From Lachnospiraceae bacterium (GTDB lineage Bacteria > Bacillota > Clostridia > Lachnospirales > Lachnospiraceae), in assembly GCA_030825115.1 (NCBI GenBank), contig JAPJQL010000007.1:51550-115549 (forward strand): a stretch of DNA of 64,000 nucleotides, read 5' to 3'. The notes below the pieces were generated by a model. That model searched no databases and was not told where the DNA came from. It saw nothing but the letters and a program-made list of their open reading frames with translations. A program made the position numbers and the translations under genes. Within the stretch, counting starts at the first letter, position 1. Each line of letters starts with the position of its first letter. Below are positions 30,619 through 38,782 of the stretch, in pieces.

Positions 30619-32181
30619 ATGATAAATGCAGTAGGTAGAGAAATCCCGGAAGAGGTCATAAAGGCAACTGGCAAGGAAGTGTTTCAGGGAGTTTATGCCA
30701 AGGCAGGAATCGAATATCAGAAAGGCGCGCCGAAGATCAGGGCAAACGGTGATCCGACAAGGGATAAGCAGGTATCTTCCATCGCAGAGGTATTGAAGCT
30801 GTGCGGCATCAAAGACGGTATGACACTTGGCTTTCATCATCATTTCCGCGAGGGCGATTATGTTGTGAATATGGTTATGGAAGAAATCCATAAGATGGGG
30901 ATCAAAGGGCTGACGATCTGCGCCAGTTCCTTAGGAAAAGCCCATGACCCGCTGCTTCCCATGATCGAAGACGGCACGATCGTAGGAATCGAATCCTCCG
31001 GTGTGCGCGGAAAGATTGGCGAGGCGATTTCCACGGGCAAATTAAAAAATATCGCAATCATGCGCTCCCACGGCGGCCGTGTCCGCGCGGTAGAAGCGGG
31101 AGAGGTTCATCTGGATATCTCCTTTATCGGAGCGCCTACCTGTGACAAGTGCGGAAACCTGCGGCCAAATGGCGGCAAGAGTGACTGCGGCGTCCTTTCT
31201 TACGCAATGGTAGATGCCCAGTACGCAGATAAAGTAGTGGCGATCACAGACTGCCTGGTGCCGTTTCCGAACATTCCGGCGAGCATTTCCATGATCAATG
31301 TAGATTATGTTGTGGTAGTGGACGAGATTGGAAATCCGGCAAAAATCGCATCCGGCGCTGCAAAACCGACGACGGATCTGCGGAAGTTAAAGATGGCTGA
31401 CTACTGTACGCAGGTTGTGATCAACACCCCGTATTTTAAGGACGGTTTCTCCTATCAGACCGGTGTGGGCGGAGCATCGATTGCATCCACCATCTCTCTG
31501 GGCAAGATCATGGAAGAGAGAGGTATCAAGATGGGACTGGCTTTAGGAGGCATCACGACCCCGATCTGCCAGCTTTTGGAAAAAGGGCTGATCAACAAGG
31601 TTGTGGATACCCAGGATTTTGATCTGGGCGCGATTGAGTCCATCAAGAAAAATCCGAACCATATCGAGATCTCCGGTTCTGAGTATGCAAACCCGTTCAA
31701 CAAGGGAGCGTATGTGAACCAGCTTGATTTTGTGATTCTGGCATCTTTAGAGGTTGACGTGAACTTTAACTGCAATGTTGTAGTCGGCTCCGACGGTATG
31801 ATCACCGGCGCTCAGGGCGGACATCCGGACACGGCGGCAGGCGCAAAATGCACCATCGTGATCGCACCGCTTCTGCAGGGAAGAATCCCGGCAATCTGTA
31901 CCAATGTGACTACGGTGACAACGCCGGGTGAGTCGGTAGACGTGGTAGTTACCGATTACGGTGTGGCTGTCAACCCGAGAAGACAGGATTTGATCGACTG
32001 CTTAAAAGACACGAAGCTGCCGCTGAAGACGATTGAAGAGCTGAGGGATATCGCTTACTCGATCGTAGGCGAGCCGGCGCCGGTACAGTTTGGCGACCGG
32101 ATTGTAGGCGTGATTGAGGCACGTGACGGAAGCATCATTGATGTGGTCCGCGAGATTAAAGACTACGAGTTTGAGGACTGA
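30619..32181 (+). CDS. citF: Citrate lyase alpha subunit CitF, copy 2 (operon copy)
   Basis: The 520-residue alpha subunit is encoded in the canonical citD-citE-citF order and is the likely partner of the adjacent CitD and CitE. It shares INAVGREIPEE, GFHHHFREGDYVVNMVMEE, ESSGVRGKIGEAIS and RSHGGRVRAVE with copy 1 but differs at many positions. One example is APTCDKCGNLRPNGGKSDCG in place of APTSDEFGNARGVGGKSDCG. The ATG at 30619 follows GAGGGG. No citC (the ligase that acetylates the arm) or lyase-linked oxaloacetate decarboxylase lies next to it within the window. Confidence 0.93.
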   Translation: MINAVGREIPEEVIKATGKEVFQGVYAKAGIEYQKGAPKIRANGDPTRDKQVSSIAEVLKLCGIKDGMTLGFHHHFREGDYVVNMVMEEIHKMGIKGLTICASSLGKAHDPLLPMIEDGTIVGIESSGVRGKIGEAISTGKLKNIAIMRSHGGRVRAVEAGEVHLDISFIGAPTCDKCGNLRPNGGKSDCGVLSYAMVDAQYADKVVAITDCLVPFPNIPASISMINVDYVVVVDEIGNPAKIASGAAKPTTDLRKLKMADYCTQVVINTPYFKDGFSYQTGVGGASIASTISLGKIMEERGIKMGLALGGITTPICQLLEKGLINKVVDTQDFDLGAIESIKKNPNHIEISGSEYANPFNKGAYVNQLDFVILASLEVDVNFNCNVVVGSDGMITGAQGGHPDTAAGAKCTIVIAPLLQGRIPAICTNVTTVTTPGESVDVVVTDYGVAVNPRRQDLIDCLKDTKLPLKTIEELRDIAYSIVGEPAPVQFGDRIVGVIEARDGSIIDVVREIKDYEFED

Positions 32182-32191
32182 TTTTACCACG

Positions 32192-32228
32192 ATATTAAAC
32201 CCGGTGCCGGGAATCACCGGGTTAATAT
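32192..32228 (+). terminator. Stem-loop between citF and the 2HCT transporter gene
   Basis: The arm at 32192-32205 (ATATTAAACCCGGT) pairs with ACCGGGTTAATAT (32216-32228) with one bulged A. No T tract follows, so it may modulate read-through from citDEF into the transporter or protect the upstream message. A small GGGGATACCCC hairpin lies just after it. Confidence 0.5.
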
Positions 32229-32281
32229 AAACATGGGGATACCCCCTGAAACTATTACTTAATTTAATGGAGGTATTAAAA

Positions 32282-33586
32282 ATGGCAGAAACAAAAGGAT
32301 TTAAATTGAAGACATTCGGAATGCCCTGGTGGCTTGCCGGTTCCATCGCAGTGATTGTGATCGCGGCAGCAGCTACCGGAGCGCTTTCCGCAGACCTTGC
32401 AGGGTGTTTTGCCCTGATGTTGTCGATCGGTCTTATCTGTAACGAGCTGGGAGAGCGGATTCCGTTCTGGAACAGCTACATCGGCGGCGGTCTGGTACTT
32501 ACCTTCCTGGTATCAGCTTATCTGTTTACTTTTAACCTGATTCCGGAGAAGTATGCAGAAGGAATGATCATGATCATGGATGATGCGGATTTCTTATCCT
32601 TCTTCATCGTATTCCTGATCACCGGTTCCATCCTGGCCCTGGACAGAAAACTTCTGATTCGCTCTTTTGCAGGTTATATCCCGGCAATTTTCGGCGGTCT
32701 GATCGGAGCAGGTCTTCTGGGAATCCTGGCAGGTTTTATGTTTGGCGTTAACCCGATCGACATTCTGTTAAAATATGTAATGCCGATCATGGGCGGCGGC
32801 AACGGCGCAGGCGCTGTTCCGTTAAGCCAGATCTACGAGACAGTAACCGGCGATAAAGCGGCAAATTATTATTCCTTTGCAATTACGATCCTGACGATTG
32901 CCAACATTTTTGCTATCCTGGTAGCAGCGATCCTGAAAAAGATCGGTGAGAAAAAGACAGCATGGACGGGCAACGGCAGCGACCTGATCCGTGACGGCGG
33001 CGACTTCGCTACAGAAGACAAGAAAGTTGCTACCAGCATGAAAGACCTGGGAGCGGCATTCTTCCTGGCAATCGGTTTCTATGCACTGGGAAGACTGTTT
33101 GCAAAAGCGATCCTTCCGAAGATTTTTGGTGTTGCGATCCATCAGTTTGCATACATGATCATCTTTGTAGCGCTGGCAGCAGCCCTGGGCATTGTACCGG
33201 AAAATGTACGCGCAGCTGCAAAGAAAATGCAGTCCTTCTTCACAGCTAACCTGATCCTGATCATCATGGTAGGTGTAGGTGTTGATACGAACATCATCGA
33301 GCTGGCAAAGGCGATCACTCCGTCTAACGTAGTTATTGCACTGGCAATCGTAGTTGGCGCTGTAATCGGTTCTGCACTGGTAGGATGGCTGGTAGGCTTC
33401 TTCCCGATCGATTCCGCGATCACTGCAGGTCTGTGTATGGCAAACCGCGGCGGTTCCGGCGACCTTGCAGTACTTGGCGCTGCTAACCGTATGGGTCTGA
33501 TCGCATACGCACAGTTATCTTCCCGTCTGGGCGGCGGTATCGTATTGATCATCGCGAGTGTCATGTTTGGCGCATTTATGAAGTAG
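32282..33586 (+). CDS. 2-hydroxycarboxylate transporter (CitS/CimH type), probable citrate or malate carrier
   Basis: The 434-residue membrane protein belongs to the 2-hydroxycarboxylate transporter family (PF03390). Each half has the family's glycine-rich re-entrant motif: IMGGGNGAGAVPLSQIYET near residue 170 and MANRGGSGDLAVLGAANRMG near residue 390. The C-terminal LSSRLGGGIVLIIASVMFG is also typical. Members exchange or symport citrate, malate or lactate with Na+ or H+. Its position directly behind citDEF points to citrate uptake, possibly in exchange for acetate, but ion and substrate are inferred. The ATG at 32282 follows GGAGG. Confidence 0.92.
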   Translation: MAETKGFKLKTFGMPWWLAGSIAVIVIAAAATGALSADLAGCFALMLSIGLICNELGERIPFWNSYIGGGLVLTFLVSAYLFTFNLIPEKYAEGMIMIMDDADFLSFFIVFLITGSILALDRKLLIRSFAGYIPAIFGGLIGAGLLGILAGFMFGVNPIDILLKYVMPIMGGGNGAGAVPLSQIYETVTGDKAANYYSFAITILTIANIFAILVAAILKKIGEKKTAWTGNGSDLIRDGGDFATEDKKVATSMKDLGAAFFLAIGFYALGRLFAKAILPKIFGVAIHQFAYMIIFVALAAALGIVPENVRAAAKKMQSFFTANLILIIMVGVGVDTNIIELAKAITPSNVVIALAIVVGAVIGSALVGWLVGFFPIDSAITAGLCMANRGGSGDLAVLGAANRMGLIAYAQLSSRLGGGIVLIIASVMFGAFMK

Positions 33587-33619
33587 CTGTATTTTTGGAG
33601 TAACAGGATTTCAGAAAAA

Positions 33620-33689
33620 CGAACGAATGTTCGAAAATGCTTGTAAAAAGGATTTTGATATGATAAGATAAAGGCAGAACAAATGTTCT
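33620..33689 (+). promoter_or_regulatory. Two LexA-type SOS boxes flanking a promoter
   Basis: CGAACGAATGTTCG (33620-33633) and AGAACAAATGTTCT (33676-33689) both match the core of the Gram-positive LexA box, GAAC-RNRY-GTTC. Between them lies a possible promoter, TTGTAA (33641-33646)-N17-TAAGAT (33664-33669). The second box is also part of a hairpin followed by TTTTT that could end the transporter transcript. Confidence 0.8.
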
Positions 33690-33746
33690 GTCTTTTTCTG
33701 CTTTAAAGATTTGGAGATATCATGGTTTGTATTGTGAGGTGATGGT

Positions 33747-35183
33747 ATGTTGATCCAGGAGGATCTGAGTATCCGGGAAAAACTCAGGATTTTATCTGAC
33801 GCTGCCAAGTATGACGTGGCATGTACCAGCAGCGGCGTGAACCGCAAGGGGGTAAAAGGCGGCATGGGGAATGCGAAGGCGGACGGCATCTGCCACAGCT
33901 TTTCTGCCGATGGCCGATGCATCTCGCTTTTAAAAATACTGTTCACAAATCAGTGCATCTATGACTGCAAGTACTGTATCAACCGCAGCTCCAATGATGT
34001 GGTGCGGACCTCCTTTACTCCGGATGAGGTCTGCACCTTGACGATGGAATTCTACCGGCGTAATTATATAGAAGGGCTTTTCCTGAGTTCTGGTATTCTT
34101 TACCATGCGGATTTTACGATGGAGCTGATCTACCAGACCCTTTACAAGCTGCGGAACGAACACCATTTTCACGGTTATATCCATGTCAAGGCGATTCCAG
34201 GCGCGGACCCGGGGCTGATCGAGCGGGTCGGATACCTGGCGGACAGGATGAGCGTGAACCTGGAGCTGCCCACGGCAGAAGGATTGAGGGCGCTGGCCCC
34301 GGGAAAGACGAGGGCGAAGATCCTGGCTCCGATACGCCAGATCCAGCGGGGAATCACGGTCCAGAACCAGCGGTGGCTGGAGGACGGAGGAAGGCTCAGA
34401 CGGCTTTCCTCCTACGGCATGAGCGACTCTCCTTACCATCCGGGACGCAATGTATGGACGCCGGCGGAGGGAACGGGAGCGAGAAATTTTGTTCCCGCGG
34501 GACAGAGCACCCAGATGATCGTGGGCGCAACGCCGGAGAATGACTTCCAGATGATCCGCGTGGCCGAGGCGCTCTACCAGAACTATGACCTGAAGCGGGT
34601 GTTTTATTCCGCCTTTGTCCGGGTCAATGACGACAGTCTTCTGCCTGCGCTGCCGGGGGGACCTCCCCTTTTGCGGGAGCACCGCCTTTACCAGGCGGAC
34701 TGGCTGCTTCGTTTTTATGGATTTCAGGCGCAGGAGCTGCTGACGGAAGACCGTCCGAACTTCAACGTGCTGCTGGACCCGAAGTGTGACTGGGCGCTGC
34801 GCCATCTGGAGCAGTTTCCGGTGGAGATAAACAGGGCGGATTATTATACGCTGCTGCGGGTGCCGGGGCTTGGGGTAAAGTCCGCGCGCAGGATCGTGGC
34901 GGCGCGCAGGACGGCGGTGCTGGGGTTTGGCGACTTGAAAAAACTGGGGGTCGTCTTAAAGCGCGCCGTGTATTTTATAACCTGCTCGGGGAAGATGATG
35001 AATCCGTCTTTGAAGATTGATGAGAACTATATCACAAGCCAGATGGTCAGCGTCGAACATAAAAAAGCATGGGATATCGAAAACCATGACAGCTACCGGC
35101 AGCTGAGCCTGTTTGACGATTACCGGATGAATGTTCCGGTCACGGCCGGGGATCGTGCGGCAGCTGCCACAGGCACATTATGA
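33747..35183 (+). CDS. Putative DNA modification/repair radical SAM protein
   Basis: The 478-residue protein matches the radical SAM family described as putative DNA modification/repair (TIGR03916). The 4Fe-4S cluster motif is C70-x3-C74-x2-C77 in CIYDCKYCINR. A helix-hairpin-helix element, LLRVPGLGVKSARRIVAARR, lies near residue 370 and suggests DNA contact. The next gene encodes its usual DUF4130 partner, and two LexA boxes upstream predict DNA-damage induction. The reaction catalysed is not known. Confidence 0.87.
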   Translation: MLIQEDLSIREKLRILSDAAKYDVACTSSGVNRKGVKGGMGNAKADGICHSFSADGRCISLLKILFTNQCIYDCKYCINRSSNDVVRTSFTPDEVCTLTMEFYRRNYIEGLFLSSGILYHADFTMELIYQTLYKLRNEHHFHGYIHVKAIPGADPGLIERVGYLADRMSVNLELPTAEGLRALAPGKTRAKILAPIRQIQRGITVQNQRWLEDGGRLRRLSSYGMSDSPYHPGRNVWTPAEGTGARNFVPAGQSTQMIVGATPENDFQMIRVAEALYQNYDLKRVFYSAFVRVNDDSLLPALPGGPPLLREHRLYQADWLLRFYGFQAQELLTEDRPNFNVLLDPKCDWALRHLEQFPVEINRADYYTLLRVPGLGVKSARRIVAARRTAVLGFGDLKKLGVVLKRAVYFITCSGKMMNPSLKIDENYITSQMVSVEHKKAWDIENHDSYRQLSLFDDYRMNVPVTAGDRAAAATGTL

Positions 35184-35197
35184 CAGGAGGGACGGGG

Positions 35198-35953
35198 ATG
35201 ACAGTCTTTTTGTGCGGCGAGGAGCCGGATGATATCTGGTGCGGGATATACGATGCATGGATGAGCCGTCTGGGACACAAAAACGTTCGGATCGAACCGT
35301 TTGGCTGCAGCCGGGAACTGTTTTGTGAATATCGGGAAGTGAAGCGGGAATCGTGGAAGGCGGTGAAGGTGACAGAGACAATCCGGGACCGCCTGTCCGA
35401 GGATTTATATGAGATTGTGTTTAAAGCGGCGCTCTCCCAGGAGGCGATGCGCGCCGACCGCGTCTACCGTTTTTTGATCTATGCCTTCCATTTTGGGGTG
35501 AAAGCAGTCGAGATGCTTAAGGAACCTGCCGTATTCCACTTTTATGAGATGTATCGGAACGTGGGGATGGAGCTCCAGCATATGCTTGGATTTACCCGTT
35601 TTTCCCAGACGAAGGAGGGAATCCTGCTGGGGCGGATCGGGCCGAAGAATGACCTTACCATCCTGCTGGCAGCCCATTTTGCCGACCGTCTGTCCGGTGA
35701 GAACTGGATCCTCTATGACTGCAACCGAAAAAAGGCCGCAGTCCATCAGCCGGGAAAAGGCTGGGTGATGGTGAACGCCGGTTCGGAGGCATGGCAGGAG
35801 AAATTGACAGCAGGTACGGACGAGGAAGAATACGAGGCGCTTTGGAAGACATTCCACGCCGCGATCGCCATCCGGGAGCGGATCAATTCCCGGTGCCAGA
35901 TGAACATGCTGCCGCTGCGTTTCCGCCCGTATATGCTGGAATTTACAAAATGA
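35198..35953 (+). CDS. DUF4130 DNA-metabolism protein, partner of the radical SAM enzyme
   Basis: The product of about 251 residues matches the TIGR03915/DUF4130 family of presumed DNA repair proteins. Characteristic parts are VFLCGEEPDDIWCGIYDAW at the start, RVYRFLIYAFHFG in the middle, and FTRFSQTKEGILLGRIGPKNDL and AAHFADRLSGENWILYDCNR towards the end. In proteobacteria the same domain is fused to a uracil-DNA-glycosylase-like (UdgX) domain, which supports a role in DNA base repair; here it is separate. The start at 35198 follows AGGAGG and is preferred over the overlapping ATG at 35180. Confidence 0.85.
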   Translation: MTVFLCGEEPDDIWCGIYDAWMSRLGHKNVRIEPFGCSRELFCEYREVKRESWKAVKVTETIRDRLSEDLYEIVFKAALSQEAMRADRVYRFLIYAFHFGVKAVEMLKEPAVFHFYEMYRNVGMELQHMLGFTRFSQTKEGILLGRIGPKNDLTILLAAHFADRLSGENWILYDCNRKKAAVHQPGKGWVMVNAGSEAWQEKLTAGTDEEEYEALWKTFHAAIAIRERINSRCQMNMLPLRFRPYMLEFTK

Positions 35954-35956
35954 TGC

Positions 35957-35985
35957 TTGCTATTTTTCCATATTTCCATTATAGT
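35957..35985 (+). promoter_or_regulatory. Promoter of comM-dprA-topA
   Basis: TTGCTA (35957-35962), 17 bases and TATAGT (35980-35985) lie just after the DUF4130 gene and about 130 bases before comM. Confidence 0.55.
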
Positions 35986-36113
35986 ATAGTTATCTTTTCT
36001 CTTATGGATCTGGGGTATCCTTCGCGCGTTCCGTGCGGTTTTCCAAGGTAGAAAGATCAACAGAACACAGATGGAAAGAAACCGGCATCACGGGTTTCGG
36101 AAAGGAGCAGGAT

Positions 36114-37655
36114 TTGTTCAGTAAAGTATTTAGTGGGGCGTTAAAAGGGATCGACGGCAGCCTCGTCCAGGTGGAAGCGGATGTGGGCAGCGGGCTGCCG
36201 GGGTTTCAGCTGATCGGCTATCTGGCGTCTGAGGTCAAGGAGGCGCAGGACCGCGTGAAGACCGCGGTTAAAAATTCAGGCTTCCGCCTGCCTGCCATGA
36301 AGGTGACAGTCAACATCTCTCCTGCCAATGTCAGGAAGCAGGGGACGGCATTTGACCTTCCGATTGCTGTGGCAGTCATGGCTTCCTACGGTCAGATCGA
36401 GGAAGATCGTCTGCTGCAGACTTCGGCGTTTATCGGTGAACTGGGGCTTGACGGCAGCGTAAAGCCAGTGACCGGCACGCTGCCTCTGGTGGAGGCGTTT
36501 CGGGATGCAGGGCTGAACCGGTGTTTTCTTCCGGTGCAAAACCGGCAGGAAGGGCTTGCCATAGAAGGGATCGACATCATTCCTGTGGACAGGCTTTCCG
36601 ATGTGGTACACATGTTAAATGGCATGGAAGCGGTTGTCCCGGCGGACAGAAGCTCTTTTGACGGGATGACACCGAGGGAAGAGTACTCCGAGGATTACCG
36701 GGAGGTCAACGGCCAGAAGCTGCTCAAGCGGGCGACAGAGATTGCGGTCGCCGGACATCACAACATTCTCTATATCGGTCCGGCCGGAAGCGGGAAGAGT
36801 ATGGTGGCGCGCCGTATCCCGACGATCATGCCGCCACTTTCCCTTCGGGAACGGCTGGAAGTGTCAAAGGTCTACAGCGTCTGCGGCTTGCTGCCGCGCG
36901 GAAAGGCGCTGCTGTCCGAACGGCCGTTTCGCAGCCCTCATCACACCATCAGCCCTCAGGCCCTGACAGGCGGAGGCAAGGTTCCACGACCAGGGGAGAT
37001 CTCCCTGGCATCCAGAGGCGTCCTGTTTTTGGATGAATTTCCTGAATTTCAACGACGTACCATCGAGGTACTGAGGCAGCCGCTTGAGGAGCGGAGCATC
37101 ACCATATCACGAGCTTTCGGCAGCTGTGAGTTCCCCGCCGATTTTATGATGGCGGCGGCGATGAACCCATGTCCCTGTGGTTTCTTTCCCGACCGCACCC
37201 GGTGCAGCTGCCAGGAGAGCCAGATCCGGCGTTATCTGGGGAAAGTATCCCGCCCGCTGCTGGACCGGATCGATATCTTTGCCGAGGCGGCTCCCGTCAC
37301 CTACCGGGAAGTGCGGGGAGAACAGGAAAATGAGAGTTCGGCAGATATCCGGAAGCGGGTGGAAGCGGCGTGGGAGATTCAAAAAGAGCGGTTTGGGGAT
37401 ACGGACCTGTGCTTTAACAGTGAGATGGGGAGCAGGGAGATCCGGCGCTATTGCAGGCTGGGGCAGGAAGAAGAACGGTTTCTTCAGGAAATCTATGAAA
37501 AATTGGGACTGAGTGCAAGAGGCTGCCAGCGGATCTTGAAGGTATCGAGAACCATAGCCGATCTGGAAGGAAAAGAAAAGATTGGAAGAAATCATCTGGG
37601 GGAAGCTGCCGGTTATCGCAGCTTAGAAGAAAAATATTGGGGATTGGAGGCATAA
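36114..37655 (+). CDS. comM: ComM/YifB family Mg-chelatase-like AAA ATPase
   Basis: This 513-residue AAA+ protein is of the ComM family; in transformable proteobacteria ComM is a hexameric helicase that helps integrate incoming single-stranded DNA. The N-terminal domain opens FSKVFSGALKGIDGSLVQVE, Walker A is GPAGSGKSMVA near residue 237, and Walker B is LFLDEFPEF. The Mg_chelatase C-terminal domain includes CSCQESQIRRYLGKVSRPLLD. I take the TTG at 36114 as start: it has AAAGGAG upstream and gives the usual family N-terminus, whereas the in-frame ATG at 36033 adds 27 unconserved residues. It lies directly before dprA. Confidence 0.9.
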   Translation: MFSKVFSGALKGIDGSLVQVEADVGSGLPGFQLIGYLASEVKEAQDRVKTAVKNSGFRLPAMKVTVNISPANVRKQGTAFDLPIAVAVMASYGQIEEDRLLQTSAFIGELGLDGSVKPVTGTLPLVEAFRDAGLNRCFLPVQNRQEGLAIEGIDIIPVDRLSDVVHMLNGMEAVVPADRSSFDGMTPREEYSEDYREVNGQKLLKRATEIAVAGHHNILYIGPAGSGKSMVARRIPTIMPPLSLRERLEVSKVYSVCGLLPRGKALLSERPFRSPHHTISPQALTGGGKVPRPGEISLASRGVLFLDEFPEFQRRTIEVLRQPLEERSITISRAFGSCEFPADFMMAAAMNPCPCGFFPDRTRCSCQESQIRRYLGKVSRPLLDRIDIFAEAAPVTYREVRGEQENESSADIRKRVEAAWEIQKERFGDTDLCFNSEMGSREIRRYCRLGQEEERFLQEIYEKLGLSARGCQRILKVSRTIADLEGKEKIGRNHLGEAAGYRSLEEKYWGLEA

Positions 37656-37658
37656 AAC

Positions 37659-38774
37659 ATGGGAGAACAGGATAAGTTACAGGAGAACATATATTTGTAC
37701 TGGCTGTGCCAGGTGCCTTCGCTTGGGGCGGTGACGGTGAGGCGGCTGTGGGAACATTTTGGCAGCTTTTCGGCTATATATAATATAGAAGAAACAGATA
37801 TCCGTGCGTCTGGTCTGCTGAAGGAAAACCAGATTACCGCGATCAGAACGTGGAAAAGGCGGTATACGGAGTGTGAGAGGGACTATTATGGGCTGAAAGA
37901 CCGTGGAATCCGCTTTGTCACACCCTTGGAAGAAGAGTATCCGGGATGTCTTTTAGAACTCTATGATGCGCCGATGGGACTATATGTAAAGGGAAAGCTC
38001 CCAGACCCAAAGCTTCCCTCGGTAGCGATCGTGGGAGCCCGCAGCTGCAGCACGTATGGGAGGCAGGTTGCCGAGGCGTTTGCCGGAGCGCTGGCACAGG
38101 AAGATGTCCAGATTATCAGCGGACTGGCCGAGGGGATCGACGGGGCGGCCCACAGAGGCGCCCTGCGGGCGGGACGCCCGACTTACGGGGTGTTGGGCTG
38201 TGGAGTCAATATCTGTTATCCCTCTTCCAATTATAAGCTGTTTGAAGCGATGGTGGAGTGCGGCGGCATTCTCTCGGAATATCCTCCGGGAGAGAAGCCG
38301 ATACCCGGCTATTTTCCCATGCGGAACCGGATCATCAGCGGGCTTTCGGATGTGGTCCTGGTGGTGGAGGCGAAAGAACGCAGCGGCTCCCTGATCACGG
38401 CAGAACTGGGGCTGGAGCAGGGACGGGAGATATACGCGGTTCCCGGCAGGATCACGGATCCCCTGAGTTCAGGATGCAACCGCCTGATCGAACAGGGGGC
38501 AGGCGCCGCCCTTACGCCTGGTACGATCCTGGAACATCTTGGCCTGAAACGCGGGAAAAAGTTAATTGTTCATGAAAAAAATGTAAATGGACTTGCAAAG
38601 AAAGAAAAAATGGTGTATAGTTGCTTGGATTTGAGTCCAAAGCATCTGGATGAGATTGCAGGCGCGTGCGGGTTTGATACAGGGGAGTGTATGGGGATAC
38701 TCCTGAACCTGGTGCTTGCCGGATATGCCGTCCAGACTGCGAATCATTATTATGGAAAAAATATTCGGAAGTAG
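37659..38774 (+). CDS. dprA: DNA-processing protein DprA
   Basis: DprA loads RecA onto single-stranded DNA during transformation. The 371-residue protein has an N-terminal SAM-like/HhH region (WLCQVPSLGAVTVRRLWEHF). Next is a Rossmann-like core with VAIVGARSCSTYGRQVAEAF, SGLAEGIDGAAHRGAL, GVLGCGVNICYP and RNRIISGLSDVVLVVEA, and then a C-terminal winged-helix-like region. It starts four bases after comM and ends nine bases before topA, so the three are co-transcribed. Confidence 0.94.
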   Translation: MGEQDKLQENIYLYWLCQVPSLGAVTVRRLWEHFGSFSAIYNIEETDIRASGLLKENQITAIRTWKRRYTECERDYYGLKDRGIRFVTPLEEEYPGCLLELYDAPMGLYVKGKLPDPKLPSVAIVGARSCSTYGRQVAEAFAGALAQEDVQIISGLAEGIDGAAHRGALRAGRPTYGVLGCGVNICYPSSNYKLFEAMVECGGILSEYPPGEKPIPGYFPMRNRIISGLSDVVLVVEAKERSGSLITAELGLEQGREIYAVPGRITDPLSSGCNRLIEQGAGAALTPGTILEHLGLKRGKKLIVHEKNVNGLAKKEKMVYSCLDLSPKHLDEIAGACGFDTGECMGILLNLVLAGYAVQTANHYYGKNIRK

Positions 38775-38782
38775 GAGTATCT

